Assembly (NCBI RefSeq): GCF_000800015.1
Contig: NZ_JUGR01000001.1
Coordinates: 1,984,001 to 2,048,000 of the forward strand
From: Terriglobus sp. TAA 43
GTDB taxonomy: Bacteria > Acidobacteriota > Terriglobia > Terriglobales > Acidobacteriaceae
Reading direction: 5' to 3'
DNA length: 64,000 nucleotides
How positions within the stretch are numbered: the first letter of the stretch is position 1; each line of letters starts with the position of its first letter. Positions 19,835 to 27,585 of this stretch are shown here, one piece after another. A program made the position numbers and the translations under genes. The notes beneath the pieces were generated by a model. It saw only the letters and a list, made by a program, of their open reading frames with translations, did no database searches and was not told where the DNA came from.

Positions 19835-20752
19835 CTACTGGTGCAAGGGCGGAGTCTGCTTACGCAGCCAATCCCGCAGCGCTTCAGGATCATCCACGAT
19901 GATGCCATCGACATGGGCGTCCGTCAGTCGTTTCCACTCTTCCGGAGTATTGGGCGTATACGGCAGCACCTGCAGACCAAGCTTGTGCGCAACACTCACT
20001 TCTTCTGGTGTCACGAGGCTTGCATCAGGGCTAAGGATGTTTGCGCCTGACACCTTCGCCATATTCGCAAAGCTCTTATCAGGTTCGTTGATGCCCATCA
20101 GCTTGTCGTACTTCGCCTGACCAAAGAGAGCGGAGCGGCGAATCGCCGGATCAAGCGTCTGCATGGCGTGCAGTGTGCGGAAATCAAAGCTCTGAAGGAT
20201 TACCCGCTGTTGCAGATGATGGTTGCGCACAGCCGTGTCGATCATCTGCACGAAGACCTCAGGCGAAGGTGTCATCTCCGGATGCAGCGGGAAGATTTTC
20301 GTCTCCACATTGAACTGGAAGGTGCCCTTCGGTGCCAGGTCCAGTACCTGACCAAACGTGGGAATATGCGTGTTGGGTACGGCTACCTGTTTTGGAAATG
20401 CTGTCAGCGTCTTAGCGCCGCAATCATATTGCTGCAACTGCTGGAAGGTCAGCGAATGAATTGGGGTGTCCTTAGCGAGCGGTGGGCCAACACATTCGCG
20501 CTCGCCAGGAAAGCTTGAGTTCAACACGGGTGAATGCGACACCACCAGAACATTGTCTTTGGTGACCGCGAGGTCCAGTTCCAGAACATCGGCACCATGG
20601 GCAATGGCGTATTCAAAAGCGGGAATGGTGTTCTCAGGCCGCGTGGCGCGCGATCCGCGATGCCCATGCACCACGACCATTTGTGCGCTGCACGCAGCGG
20701 TGCATAACAGCAGAGTGAAGACGTGTTTGATTCGCATCCATGCAGCATCCAT
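19835..20752 (-). CDS. Glycerophosphodiester phosphodiesterase, exported
   Basis: About 305 aa with an N-terminal signal peptide (HVFTLLLCTAACSAQ). The GDPD TIM barrel follows: HGHRGSRATRPENTIPAF holds the two catalytic His and the metal-binding Glu, ADVLELDLAVTKDN gives ExD, and VVSHSPVLN holds the second His. The barrel ends with NPEEW-like and DGIIVDDPEAL strands. It hydrolyses glycerophosphodiesters from phospholipid breakdown to glycerol-3-phosphate and an alcohol, using a divalent cation. The start is not certain: ATGs at 20752 and 20737 both work and neither has a good ribosome site. Confidence 0.92.
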   Translation of the reverse strand: MDAAWMRIKHVFTLLLCTAACSAQMVVVHGHRGSRATRPENTIPAFEYAIAHGADVLELDLAVTKDNVLVVSHSPVLNSSFPGERECVGPPLAKDTPIHSLTFQQLQQYDCGAKTLTAFPKQVAVPNTHIPTFGQVLDLAPKGTFQFNVETKIFPLHPEMTPSPEVFVQMIDTAVRNHHLQQRVILQSFDFRTLHAMQTLDPAIRRSALFGQAKYDKLMGINEPDKSFANMAKVSGANILSPDASLVTPEEVSVAHKLGLQVLPYTPNTPEEWKRLTDAHVDGIIVDDPEALRDWLRKQTPPLHQ

Positions 20753-20821
20753 CACGGCAATCAACGTACGATGAACCGTTTGGAAATTGCTCTCAAAACA
20801 TTCCGGCTGTGAACAGGGTTA

Positions 20822-21820
20822 TTACTGCTGTGCCTGTTGCATCTGCTGCATGTGTTTGATGTGATCGGCCACGGGATTCGATGGCGCAGGAAGCTGCTGC
20901 GCTTTCTCCACCAGCATGGACCAGTCCTCAGGCACCGGCATCTCCTGATCCAGTAGCGGCGTACCTTCGCTGGGACTAACTTGTACCGCCACGCTCAACT
21001 TTGAAGAAGCAGAACCGCGAAAGATGCCGTGCGTGGGCGGAACGTCCGCATAGTCGCGGCCAACGGCCGTGCGGATGTGACGGTCACTCCCCACGAGCCA
21101 GTTTGTGGGATCGAATCCCACCCATCCGAGCTGCGGCAGATAACACTCCACCCACGCATGCGTTGCCGAGTTGATGCTGCGGTCGTTGTCGCGTTCGCCG
21201 TGATAGAGATAACCGCTCACGTAACGGCATGGAATCTTGAGATATTCACGTACCAGCGCGATCATCACATGTGAGAAGTCCTGGCACACACCGCACTTCT
21301 GGGTCAGTGCTACGTCAATGGGTGAATCGACGTCTGTAGACTTCGGAACATAGTCAAAGTAGTGGTAGAGCTTATTGTTCAAATCATGCAACACCATCAG
21401 TGGATCGTCGCGGCGGCGCACATCCAAAGCCATTGCTAACTCAGCCAGCAACGGCGACGGTTTCGCAAATTCGCTGGGAAAGAGAAACTCCCAGAAGTCT
21501 CCCGCCTGAACATCGGCATCGAGAGCTGCCCAGGCATCAGGCGACAGAAACGCCGGGACGGGAGCAACTTCTTCCATCTCCACGAGGCTCTCCGCAACAA
21601 TCACCAGCTGCGCATGCCCACCCGGAATATCGAAGTGATGCACGTTGTTGTTCAGATGATCACGGTAAGAAAACACACGGCAACGAGGCGATACCGAAAG
21701 TTGAAAACTCAGGCATCGCTGTAACGCATCCGAACGCGGATGCATGCGAGTCTCCATAATGCTTTCGCTTACGTCGTTGGAATATACGAACTTGGTCAGA
21801 TGCCGCACGGTGTAATACAT
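20822..21820 (-). CDS. Transglutaminase-like cysteine protease family protein (alpha-E partner)
   Basis: A 332-aa protein with the N-terminal 'bacterial transglutaminase-like' beta domain (about 1-85, MYYTVRHLTKFVYSNDV) and a transglutaminase core at about 160-245. Triad candidates are the Cys in TQKCGVCQDFSHVMIAL, the His in SATHAWVECYLP and the Asp in LGWVGFDPTNW. There is no signal peptide, so it is probably cytosolic. The C-terminus is Gln/Met-rich. It lies 15 nt downstream of the alpha-E gene; these two usually occur with a circularly permuted ATP-grasp enzyme, which is not next to them here. The family is suspected to build or trim small peptides, but the substrate is unknown. Confidence 0.92.
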   Translation of the reverse strand: MYYTVRHLTKFVYSNDVSESIMETRMHPRSDALQRCLSFQLSVSPRCRVFSYRDHLNNNVHHFDIPGGHAQLVIVAESLVEMEEVAPVPAFLSPDAWAALDADVQAGDFWEFLFPSEFAKPSPLLAELAMALDVRRRDDPLMVLHDLNNKLYHYFDYVPKSTDVDSPIDVALTQKCGVCQDFSHVMIALVREYLKIPCRYVSGYLYHGERDNDRSINSATHAWVECYLPQLGWVGFDPTNWLVGSDRHIRTAVGRDYADVPPTHGIFRGSASSKLSVAVQVSPSEGTPLLDQEMPVPEDWSMLVEKAQQLPAPSNPVADHIKHMQQMQQAQQ

Positions 21821-21835
21821 AGTTCGTGTTCCTCA

Positions 21836-22822
21836 CTAACCTGCAAGCGCAGCCTGAATAGAGTAATCAACATACAGCTCGTAGATGGCGTTATGAATCT
21901 CGCGGCACTGCCGTTGAATATCGTGCAGATACGTCACCACATCACCGCTCATAATCTCTTCCACGCTGGAGTAACTCAGTGTGGATCGCAGCCTGCCTGA
22001 GATACGTGTCAACTTATCGCCACGCGCTCCGCCGCTTAGCCCCTGAACCACTTCCAACGCCTGCTGCATGGCGTCAATGGAGAATCGCAGCGAGTGCGGG
22101 AAGTCAGCATCCAGCAACAGAAACTCCAGAATCCAGTCTGGAGAAAGATCGGCTGTGTACACCTTGCAGTAGGCTTCAAACGCCGTTGCACTGCGAAGGA
22201 GTCCCATCCATTCCAGGTACTCATTCGAATCCGGTAGAGCGTCCGTGTTAGCCCACAGTTCCGGCTGATACGCCTCCAGCAACATGGCCGTCGCAGACGC
22301 GCGTTCCATGAACCGGCCTACCTGGATGAACTGCCAGCCTTCCCCGTGGCTCATGGTGGAGTCGGTCACGCCTTGAAACTGGTGGACGCCTTCCATCACC
22401 TGACCGAGAAATTCTGTAGGGCCCTCGTTGTGCTGCAACAGCGATTCGGCATGCGTATCGCTCTGCATCTCCGGCCGCGTCACCTGCAGATACAGTGAGT
22501 TCAACCGCTGCCACATCTCCGTGGAAATCTGCTCGCGCACATGCCGCGCATTTTCCCGGGCCCCGATGATGCATCCCAGCACGCTGGAACTATTGGAGGC
22601 ATCGAACGTGAGCCTGCGTGCAAGTGCGATGGCATCGCCTTCAAACTGCACATCGCGCGGCGCACCCAGCGCCTGCAACACACGCTGCCACCGTCGATCG
22701 GCGACGCTGGTTGGTTCATCCAGCATCAGGTTCAGGTTCACGTCCAGTAGACGCGTCGTGTGTTCCGCCCGCTCCAGATAGCGGCTCATCCAGTAAAGGC
22801 TGTCGGCGACTCGTGAAAGCAT
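21836..22822 (-). CDS. Alpha-E domain protein (DUF403)
   Basis: A 328-aa all-helical protein. It begins MLSRVADSLYWMSRYLERAE, the hallmark start of the alpha-E family, and continues with helices such as LNSLYLQVTRPEMQ and WQFIQVGRFMERASATAMLL. Genome-context work on ATP-grasp systems places this family with peptide-ligating ATP-grasp and transglutaminase proteins. It is the first gene of the two-gene minus-strand unit, and its promoter shares the 22823-23018 interval with the exporter operon. It has no recognisable catalytic residues. Confidence 0.92.
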   Translation of the reverse strand: MLSRVADSLYWMSRYLERAEHTTRLLDVNLNLMLDEPTSVADRRWQRVLQALGAPRDVQFEGDAIALARRLTFDASNSSSVLGCIIGARENARHVREQISTEMWQRLNSLYLQVTRPEMQSDTHAESLLQHNEGPTEFLGQVMEGVHQFQGVTDSTMSHGEGWQFIQVGRFMERASATAMLLEAYQPELWANTDALPDSNEYLEWMGLLRSATAFEAYCKVYTADLSPDWILEFLLLDADFPHSLRFSIDAMQQALEVVQGLSGGARGDKLTRISGRLRSTLSYSSVEEIMSGDVVTYLHDIQRQCREIHNAIYELYVDYSIQAALAG

Positions 22823-22898
22823 TTGGGGAACAACTCCTGTGGAGAGTGGAGTCTAGAGTAACAACACCTGACCGAATCACCAGCATTTTCGTCCGCTA

Positions 22899-22924
22899 AT
22901 GGACACTTTATCCATTTATGGACA
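22899..22924. promoter_or_regulatory. Repeated ATGGACA half-sites, candidate enhancer for the sigma-54 regulator
   Basis: ATGGACA occurs at 22899-22905 and again at 22918-22924, with an inverted near-copy TATCCAT at 22909-22915 between them. Read together they make two overlapping dyads. The centre lies about 100 bp upstream of the start predicted from the -24/-12 motif, the usual distance for an enhancer-binding activator. The response regulator encoded at 32816-34225 is the obvious candidate protein. This assignment is inferred. Confidence 0.5.
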
Positions 22925-22986
22925 TTCTCATTCCTCTGCCCTTATCCGTAAGGCCTATAAAACCAGTGTTTTATTTTGCTGCGAAA

Positions 22987-23001
22987 TGGCGCATGGCTTG
23001 C
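22987..23001 (+). promoter_or_regulatory. Sigma-54 (-24/-12) promoter candidate for the exporter operon
   Basis: TGGCGC (22987-22992), five bases, then TTGC (22998-23001) gives the diagnostic GG-N10-GC spacing (GG at 22988-22989, GC at 23000-23001) against the consensus TGGCAC-N5-TTGC. The predicted start is near 23013, only about 6 nt before the ATG at 23019, so the mRNA would be almost leaderless. The operon itself encodes a sigma-54 activator, which supports the call. Confidence 0.55.
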
Positions 23002-23018
23002 GTATTCAATACGTAACC

Positions 23019-24278
23019 ATGGACATCGCAAGGCCAGATCTAAAGCGCACAAAAGCTCGCCGCCGGTTGGTAATCGGCATCGTTGCGGCGATTGCCGTTG
23101 CTGTCACTGTTTACTTCGTCTCTCGCCTGAAGCCCGGAGCGCCCGAGGTGGACCGAGCGTCCATCTGGACGGACACCGTGAAGAACGGCCCGCTCCTTCG
23201 CCAGGTCCGCGGGCCTGGAACTCTGACGCCCCGTGAAGATAAATTGCGGCTTGTTCCCTCGCAAACAGAGGCCACCGTGGTGCGCATCCTGGTGCTGCCC
23301 GGCGCGCATGTGTCGCAGGACACGCCGCTGATGGAGCTGGTGGATCCGCAATTGTCACAAGAGCTTATGGACGCGCGTCTTCAACTAAAAGCTGCGGAAG
23401 CGGACATGGTGAACACCAAGGCCAAACTGCAGAGCGATCTGATGACACAGCGTGGCGCCGCCGCTACTGTGACTCAGGATGAGAAGCAGGCCAAGCTGCA
23501 GGCTGAGACGGACAAGCACCTGTACGACCTTGGCGTGATCAGCGGTCTGACCTACTCCGCTTCCAAGGGCAAGGCCGAAGAGCTGAACACCCGCAACGGC
23601 ATTGAAGGGCAGCGCCTGACGCTGAATGAGCGTGCCATCCAGACGCAGCTTGCAGTGCAGCAAACCAAGGTGGATCAGGCGCGTGCCTTGCTTGACCTGA
23701 AAGAGAAACAGGGAGCCGCGCTAACCGTTCGCGCCGGGATTGATGGCGTTCTGGTAGACCTGCCACACCAGGTGGGCGAACACATTGCGGTGGGCACGAC
23801 GCTGGCTAAGGTCGTGCAGCCGGACCAGTTGAAGGCCAGCCTGAAGATTCCGGAAACACAGGCGCGCGACATCTCGATTGGCCAGCCCGCGGAAGTGGAC
23901 ACACATAACGGCGTAATTAGCGGCAAGGTGATGCGCATTGACCCTGCCGTTGTGAACGGCACGGTCACGGTGGATGTGGAGCTGGCGGGCGATCTGCCGC
24001 AGGGCGCACGGCCTGACCTGAGCGTGGACGGCACCATCAACCTGGAGAACATGGGCAACGTTCTGCAAATTGGCCGACCGGCCAACGGAGCAGAAAACAG
24101 CACAATCAGCCTCTTCAAATTGAACTCCGACGGCAAAACAGCCGTAAGAGTCCCTGTACAGGTAGGACGGGGCTCGGTAAACAACCTTCGGGTTCTGAAC
24201 GGACTGCAGGCTGGCGACTCCGTCATCCTGTCGGACATGTCCAAATACGACAACACAGACCGCATTCGCCTGGAATAA
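23019..24278 (+). CDS. Membrane-fusion protein (HlyD/MacA-type periplasmic adaptor)
   Basis: A 419-aa adaptor that would link the inner-membrane ABC transporter to the TolC-like channel. It begins with a basic lead (RPDLKRTKARRR) and one membrane helix (LVIGIVAAIAVAVTVYFV, about 18-35). A split barrel-sandwich domain follows (EATVVRILVLPGAHVSQDTPLMELVDP, and its second half GIDGVLVDLPHQVGEHIAVG), flanking a long alpha-hairpin of about 120 residues (ELMDARLQLKAAEADM to QTKVDQARALLDLKEKQG). C-terminal beta-barrel domains complete it. The ATG at 23019 was chosen because it precedes the membrane helix; no ribosome site is seen. It is the first gene of the export operon, with the ATPase 13 nt downstream. 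Confidence 0.9.
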   Translation: MDIARPDLKRTKARRRLVIGIVAAIAVAVTVYFVSRLKPGAPEVDRASIWTDTVKNGPLLRQVRGPGTLTPREDKLRLVPSQTEATVVRILVLPGAHVSQDTPLMELVDPQLSQELMDARLQLKAAEADMVNTKAKLQSDLMTQRGAAATVTQDEKQAKLQAETDKHLYDLGVISGLTYSASKGKAEELNTRNGIEGQRLTLNERAIQTQLAVQQTKVDQARALLDLKEKQGAALTVRAGIDGVLVDLPHQVGEHIAVGTTLAKVVQPDQLKASLKIPETQARDISIGQPAEVDTHNGVISGKVMRIDPAVVNGTVTVDVELAGDLPQGARPDLSVDGTINLENMGNVLQIGRPANGAENSTISLFKLNSDGKTAVRVPVQVGRGSVNNLRVLNGLQAGDSVILSDMSKYDNTDRIRLE

Positions 24279-24291
24279 GGAGAAGAAACGC

Positions 24292-25017
24292 ATGTCAAGC
24301 ACGCAACCCGTCATCCACATTGATGGACTCACGAAGGTCTTCTACACCGATGAAGTGGAGACGCATGCGCTCAGCGGCGTCCAGCTTGAGATTGGCCGCG
24401 GCGAATACGTGGCCATGAGCGGCCCTTCCGGCTGCGGCAAATCCACCCTGCTGTCCATCGTCGGACTGCTGGATACCGCCTCTGCCGGCAGCTACCAGCT
24501 TAATGGTCGCGAAGTTGCCGGACTGGATTTTGCAGAGCGTTCGCGCATCCGCAACCAGGAGATCGGCTTCATCTTCCAGAGCTTCAACCTGATCGGCGAC
24601 CTGACTGTTGCAGAGAACGTGGAACTGCCGCTCACCTATCGCGCTGGCATGTCTTCCACCGAACGCAAGCGTCGCGCACAGGAAGCATTGGAGCGCGTAA
24701 ACATGGCGCACCGCATGCGGCATTATCCTGCACAGCTCTCCGGTGGTCAGCAGCAGCGTGTGGCTGTAGCGCGTGCACTGGCCGGTTCACCAAGCATCCT
24801 GCTGGCGGACGAACCGACCGGAAACCTCGATTCAAAGAATGGCGAAGCCGTGATGACGTTGCTGAAGGAGCTGCATTCCGACGGCGCGACCATCTGCATG
24901 GTGACGCACGATCCGCGCTTCGCCGCGCATGCGGAACGTCAGATTCATCTCTTTGACGGACGCGTGGTCAGCGAAGGCGAATTAAACGCACTGCTCAGCG
25001 AAGCCGCACTGGCATAA
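24292..25017 (+). CDS. ABC transporter ATP-binding protein, MacB/LolD type (first copy)
   Basis: A 241-aa ATPase with Walker A GPSGCGKSTLLS (about 44-55), Q-loop FIFQSFNLIGDLTVAENVELP, signature LSGGQQQRVAVARALAG (about 146-162), Walker B ILLADEPTGNLDS, and an H-loop His in CMVTHDPRFA. All catalytic positions are present. It is closest in style to MacB and LolD, which power substrate release without pumping it across the membrane. AAGGAGAA lies 6-7 nt before the ATG. It sits between the adaptor gene and the first permease. Confidence 0.96.
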   Translation: MSSTQPVIHIDGLTKVFYTDEVETHALSGVQLEIGRGEYVAMSGPSGCGKSTLLSIVGLLDTASAGSYQLNGREVAGLDFAERSRIRNQEIGFIFQSFNLIGDLTVAENVELPLTYRAGMSSTERKRRAQEALERVNMAHRMRHYPAQLSGGQQQRVAVARALAGSPSILLADEPTGNLDSKNGEAVMTLLKELHSDGATICMVTHDPRFAAHAERQIHLFDGRVVSEGELNALLSEAALA

Positions 25018-25066
25018 ACCACCGCGGATATAGTTCGGCGACAGTTGCCCAGAAGGGACGACAACG

Positions 25067-27565
25067 ATGATGCTCGGCCAAAATTTCCAGTACGCATTTC
25101 GGCAATTGCGGCGCAGCCCCGTGTTTACGGCAACTGCGCTGCTCACGCTAGCACTTGGCATCGGTGTCACCACGGCCATGTACAGCGTGGTGCGATCGCT
25201 GCTGCTGGAACCGCTGCCATACGCGCAGCCGGATCGCTTGGTCGCCATCGCCTTTCAGTTCCCTAACGAGAAGCCCTCTACATCGCAGGTGGGCTCTGTC
25301 GCTGATTTCCTTGTTGAGCATGCGCACTCCTTCTCCTCCTTCGGCATTGCGGATGGTGGCACGACCGCAGTGAATCTTGCACCGTCTGCCACCGGCGGTG
25401 GCCGCCCGTACCAGGTGCAGCAACTGCGTGTGTCGCGTGACTTCCTCCCCACGCTCGGACTGCATCCTGCACTGGGTCGCTTCTTCACCGCTGAAGAGGA
25501 TCGCAGTGGCGGTCCTCGCGCAGCACTAATGAGCTATCGCCTTTGGCAGACTACTTTTCAGGGCGACCCCACCATTGTGGGTCGCACCGTGCGCGTCAAC
25601 GGTGACGACGTTCCAGTGATAGGCGTTCTCCCGGAAGGAGTACTCGGCGATCTTTATGGCGGGACCGCGCAGTCCGCTCCCGCCGGTCTGTGGCAGCCCC
25701 TTCAACTCGGTTCGAAAGATCCAGGTTACGACGGCGACAACTATCAGATGATCGCGCGCCTGCGTGATGGCGTAACCATCTCGCAGGCACAGGCAGAGAT
25801 GCAGTCATTGCAACAAGCCTTTGCGCAACAGCACGCCTGGTTCTACCAATGGAAAGCACCCAACGGCACGCTGAATGAGTTTCATGTGTGGCCGCTGCAG
25901 ACAGCACTGGTCGGTGACGTTCGCGGCAGCCTCATCGTTCTGATGGGTGCGGTCGCAGCAGTGCTACTGGTGGCGTGTCTCAATCTCGCTGGTCTTACGG
26001 TTGCACGCAGCATCGCACGTTCACGCGAACTCGCCATGCGCACCGCGCTGGGAGCAAGCCGTTCTGATCTGCTGCGCCTCATGCTCTCAGAGAGCATCCT
26101 GCTCGCCATCGGGGGCGCCCTGCTTGGCCTCATGGTCGCACGCACAGCAGCTATCGCATTCGTTGCGTATGCGCCCATCTCGCTTCCCCACTTCCATGCC
26201 TCTTCCAATCTCTGGATGATGGCGTTGGTGGAATGCGCTCTGGCTGCATGTGCCACGATTTGCTTCGGTCTGCTACCGGCCTTGTTAGTGCTGCGTCGCG
26301 GTGTAAATGACAGCCTGCGCGATGCAGGCTCGCAGGGTCAATCCGTTGGCTACGGCCGTACCGGTCGCGTGCTTGTCGTAGCGCAGGTGGCTCTGGCATT
26401 CACCCTGTTGTCCGCAGCATCGCTCACGCTGCATGCGTTCCTCAGCATGCGTTCTATTGCTCCCGGCTTTGATACGCAACAGATATCGATTGCCCAGGTG
26501 ACGTTGAAAGGTGAGGCATACGCCAACGCGCAACACACCGTGCAGTTCGTTCAAAACGTATTGCAGGACCTTCAGCAGCAGCCTGGAGTAAGACAAGTTG
26601 GCGCGGTAAATGGCCTTCCTTTGGATCGTGGGCTGAATCTGAGCGGTGCTCCTGCGGACCACAAAGACCAACGGCGAGTCGTCAATGCACGCTTCGTTAC
26701 ACCGCACTACATACAGTCGCTGGGAATTGCTCTGTTGCAAGGACGCGACGTTACCGATGCAGACCGCTCCAACACACCACACATCGCCATTGCCAGTGAG
26801 ACCGCGGTGAAGAAATGGTGGCCCAATCAATCCGCACTTGGCCAGCGCATCACGATTGGTTCTGCAGGCGAATTTGAAATCGTAGGCGTCGCGCAGGATA
26901 CCCACGAGCGTTCGTTGATGGATCGTCCCGGTGTTCTCTTCTACATCCCATTGACGCAGATCGACGACAAGTTCATGACCATGATCAACGGTTGGTTCCC
27001 GACGACCTTCGTCATTCGTCAGGCTGGCGGCGTGGATCTATCAGCCGCCGTTGCGCACGCAATTCAGCAGGCTGATCCGGAACTTCCCGTCGCAAAATTT
27101 GAACGCATGCAAACTGTTGTGGATGAAACAGTAGCCGCGCCACGCTTCTTCTCATGGATGTCCAGCGCCTTCGCCTCATTCACGCTTCTACTCACTTCCA
27201 TTGGTGTCTTCGGATTGCTGAGCTATCAAGTGGTGCAGCGCACGCGCGAAATCGGCGTCCGCATGGCGCTGGGAGCCAGCCGCAGCCGAGTGCTGACGCA
27301 TGTATTGTGGCAGGGCATGGGCCTTACGGCCATTGGGCTTTGCATTGGCATGCTGGCCTCCGCATATATGCCGCGACTGATTGACCGCATTCTGTCAGAC
27401 TTTATCTTCACACCCGATGGCAGCCTGCACATGCCGCTTTTGCAACAAGTGAATGCAGCCGCCACCGCACTGATGCTGATGCTTTTGATTGCGGCAATTG
27501 CCAGCGCTCTTCCCGCGCGCCGCGCCGCTTCCATTGATCCCATGCGCGCGCTTCGCAGCGAATAA
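25067..27565 (+). CDS. FtsX/MacB-type permease, long duplicated (ADOP-like) form, first copy
   Basis: An 832-aa inner-membrane protein, roughly twice the size of LolC or FtsX subunits. Two MacB-periplasmic plus FtsX repeats can be seen: helix one near residues 21-43 (VFTATALLTLALGIGVTTAM), a periplasmic domain, then three helices at about 280-430 (SLIVLMGAVAAVLLVACLN; the coupling motif RSRELAMRTALGASRSDLLR). A second helix and periplasmic domain follow, then a last three-helix set from about 695 (FTLLLTSIGVFGLL, then RTREIGVRMALGASRSRVLT). Such proteins are called acidobacterial duplicated orphan permeases when they lack an ATPase neighbour; here the ATPase is adjacent. It starts 49 nt after the ATPase gene, with AAGGG as ribosome site. 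Confidence 0.93.
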   Translation: MMLGQNFQYAFRQLRRSPVFTATALLTLALGIGVTTAMYSVVRSLLLEPLPYAQPDRLVAIAFQFPNEKPSTSQVGSVADFLVEHAHSFSSFGIADGGTTAVNLAPSATGGGRPYQVQQLRVSRDFLPTLGLHPALGRFFTAEEDRSGGPRAALMSYRLWQTTFQGDPTIVGRTVRVNGDDVPVIGVLPEGVLGDLYGGTAQSAPAGLWQPLQLGSKDPGYDGDNYQMIARLRDGVTISQAQAEMQSLQQAFAQQHAWFYQWKAPNGTLNEFHVWPLQTALVGDVRGSLIVLMGAVAAVLLVACLNLAGLTVARSIARSRELAMRTALGASRSDLLRLMLSESILLAIGGALLGLMVARTAAIAFVAYAPISLPHFHASSNLWMMALVECALAACATICFGLLPALLVLRRGVNDSLRDAGSQGQSVGYGRTGRVLVVAQVALAFTLLSAASLTLHAFLSMRSIAPGFDTQQISIAQVTLKGEAYANAQHTVQFVQNVLQDLQQQPGVRQVGAVNGLPLDRGLNLSGAPADHKDQRRVVNARFVTPHYIQSLGIALLQGRDVTDADRSNTPHIAIASETAVKKWWPNQSALGQRITIGSAGEFEIVGVAQDTHERSLMDRPGVLFYIPLTQIDDKFMTMINGWFPTTFVIRQAGGVDLSAAVAHAIQQADPELPVAKFERMQTVVDETVAAPRFFSWMSSAFASFTLLLTSIGVFGLLSYQVVQRTREIGVRMALGASRSRVLTHVLWQGMGLTAIGLCIGMLASAYMPRLIDRILSDFIFTPDGSLHMPLLQQVNAAATALMLMLLIAAIASALPARRAASIDPMRALRSE

Positions 27566-27585
27566 CGCAGAAAGGAAGGCCAAAG

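Noticed and set aside
22899-23018. Extended start of the membrane-fusion protein
   Set aside because: The extra 40 residues cross the ATGGACA repeats and -24/-12 motif and have no signal-like character; the ATG at 23019 precedes the anchor helix.
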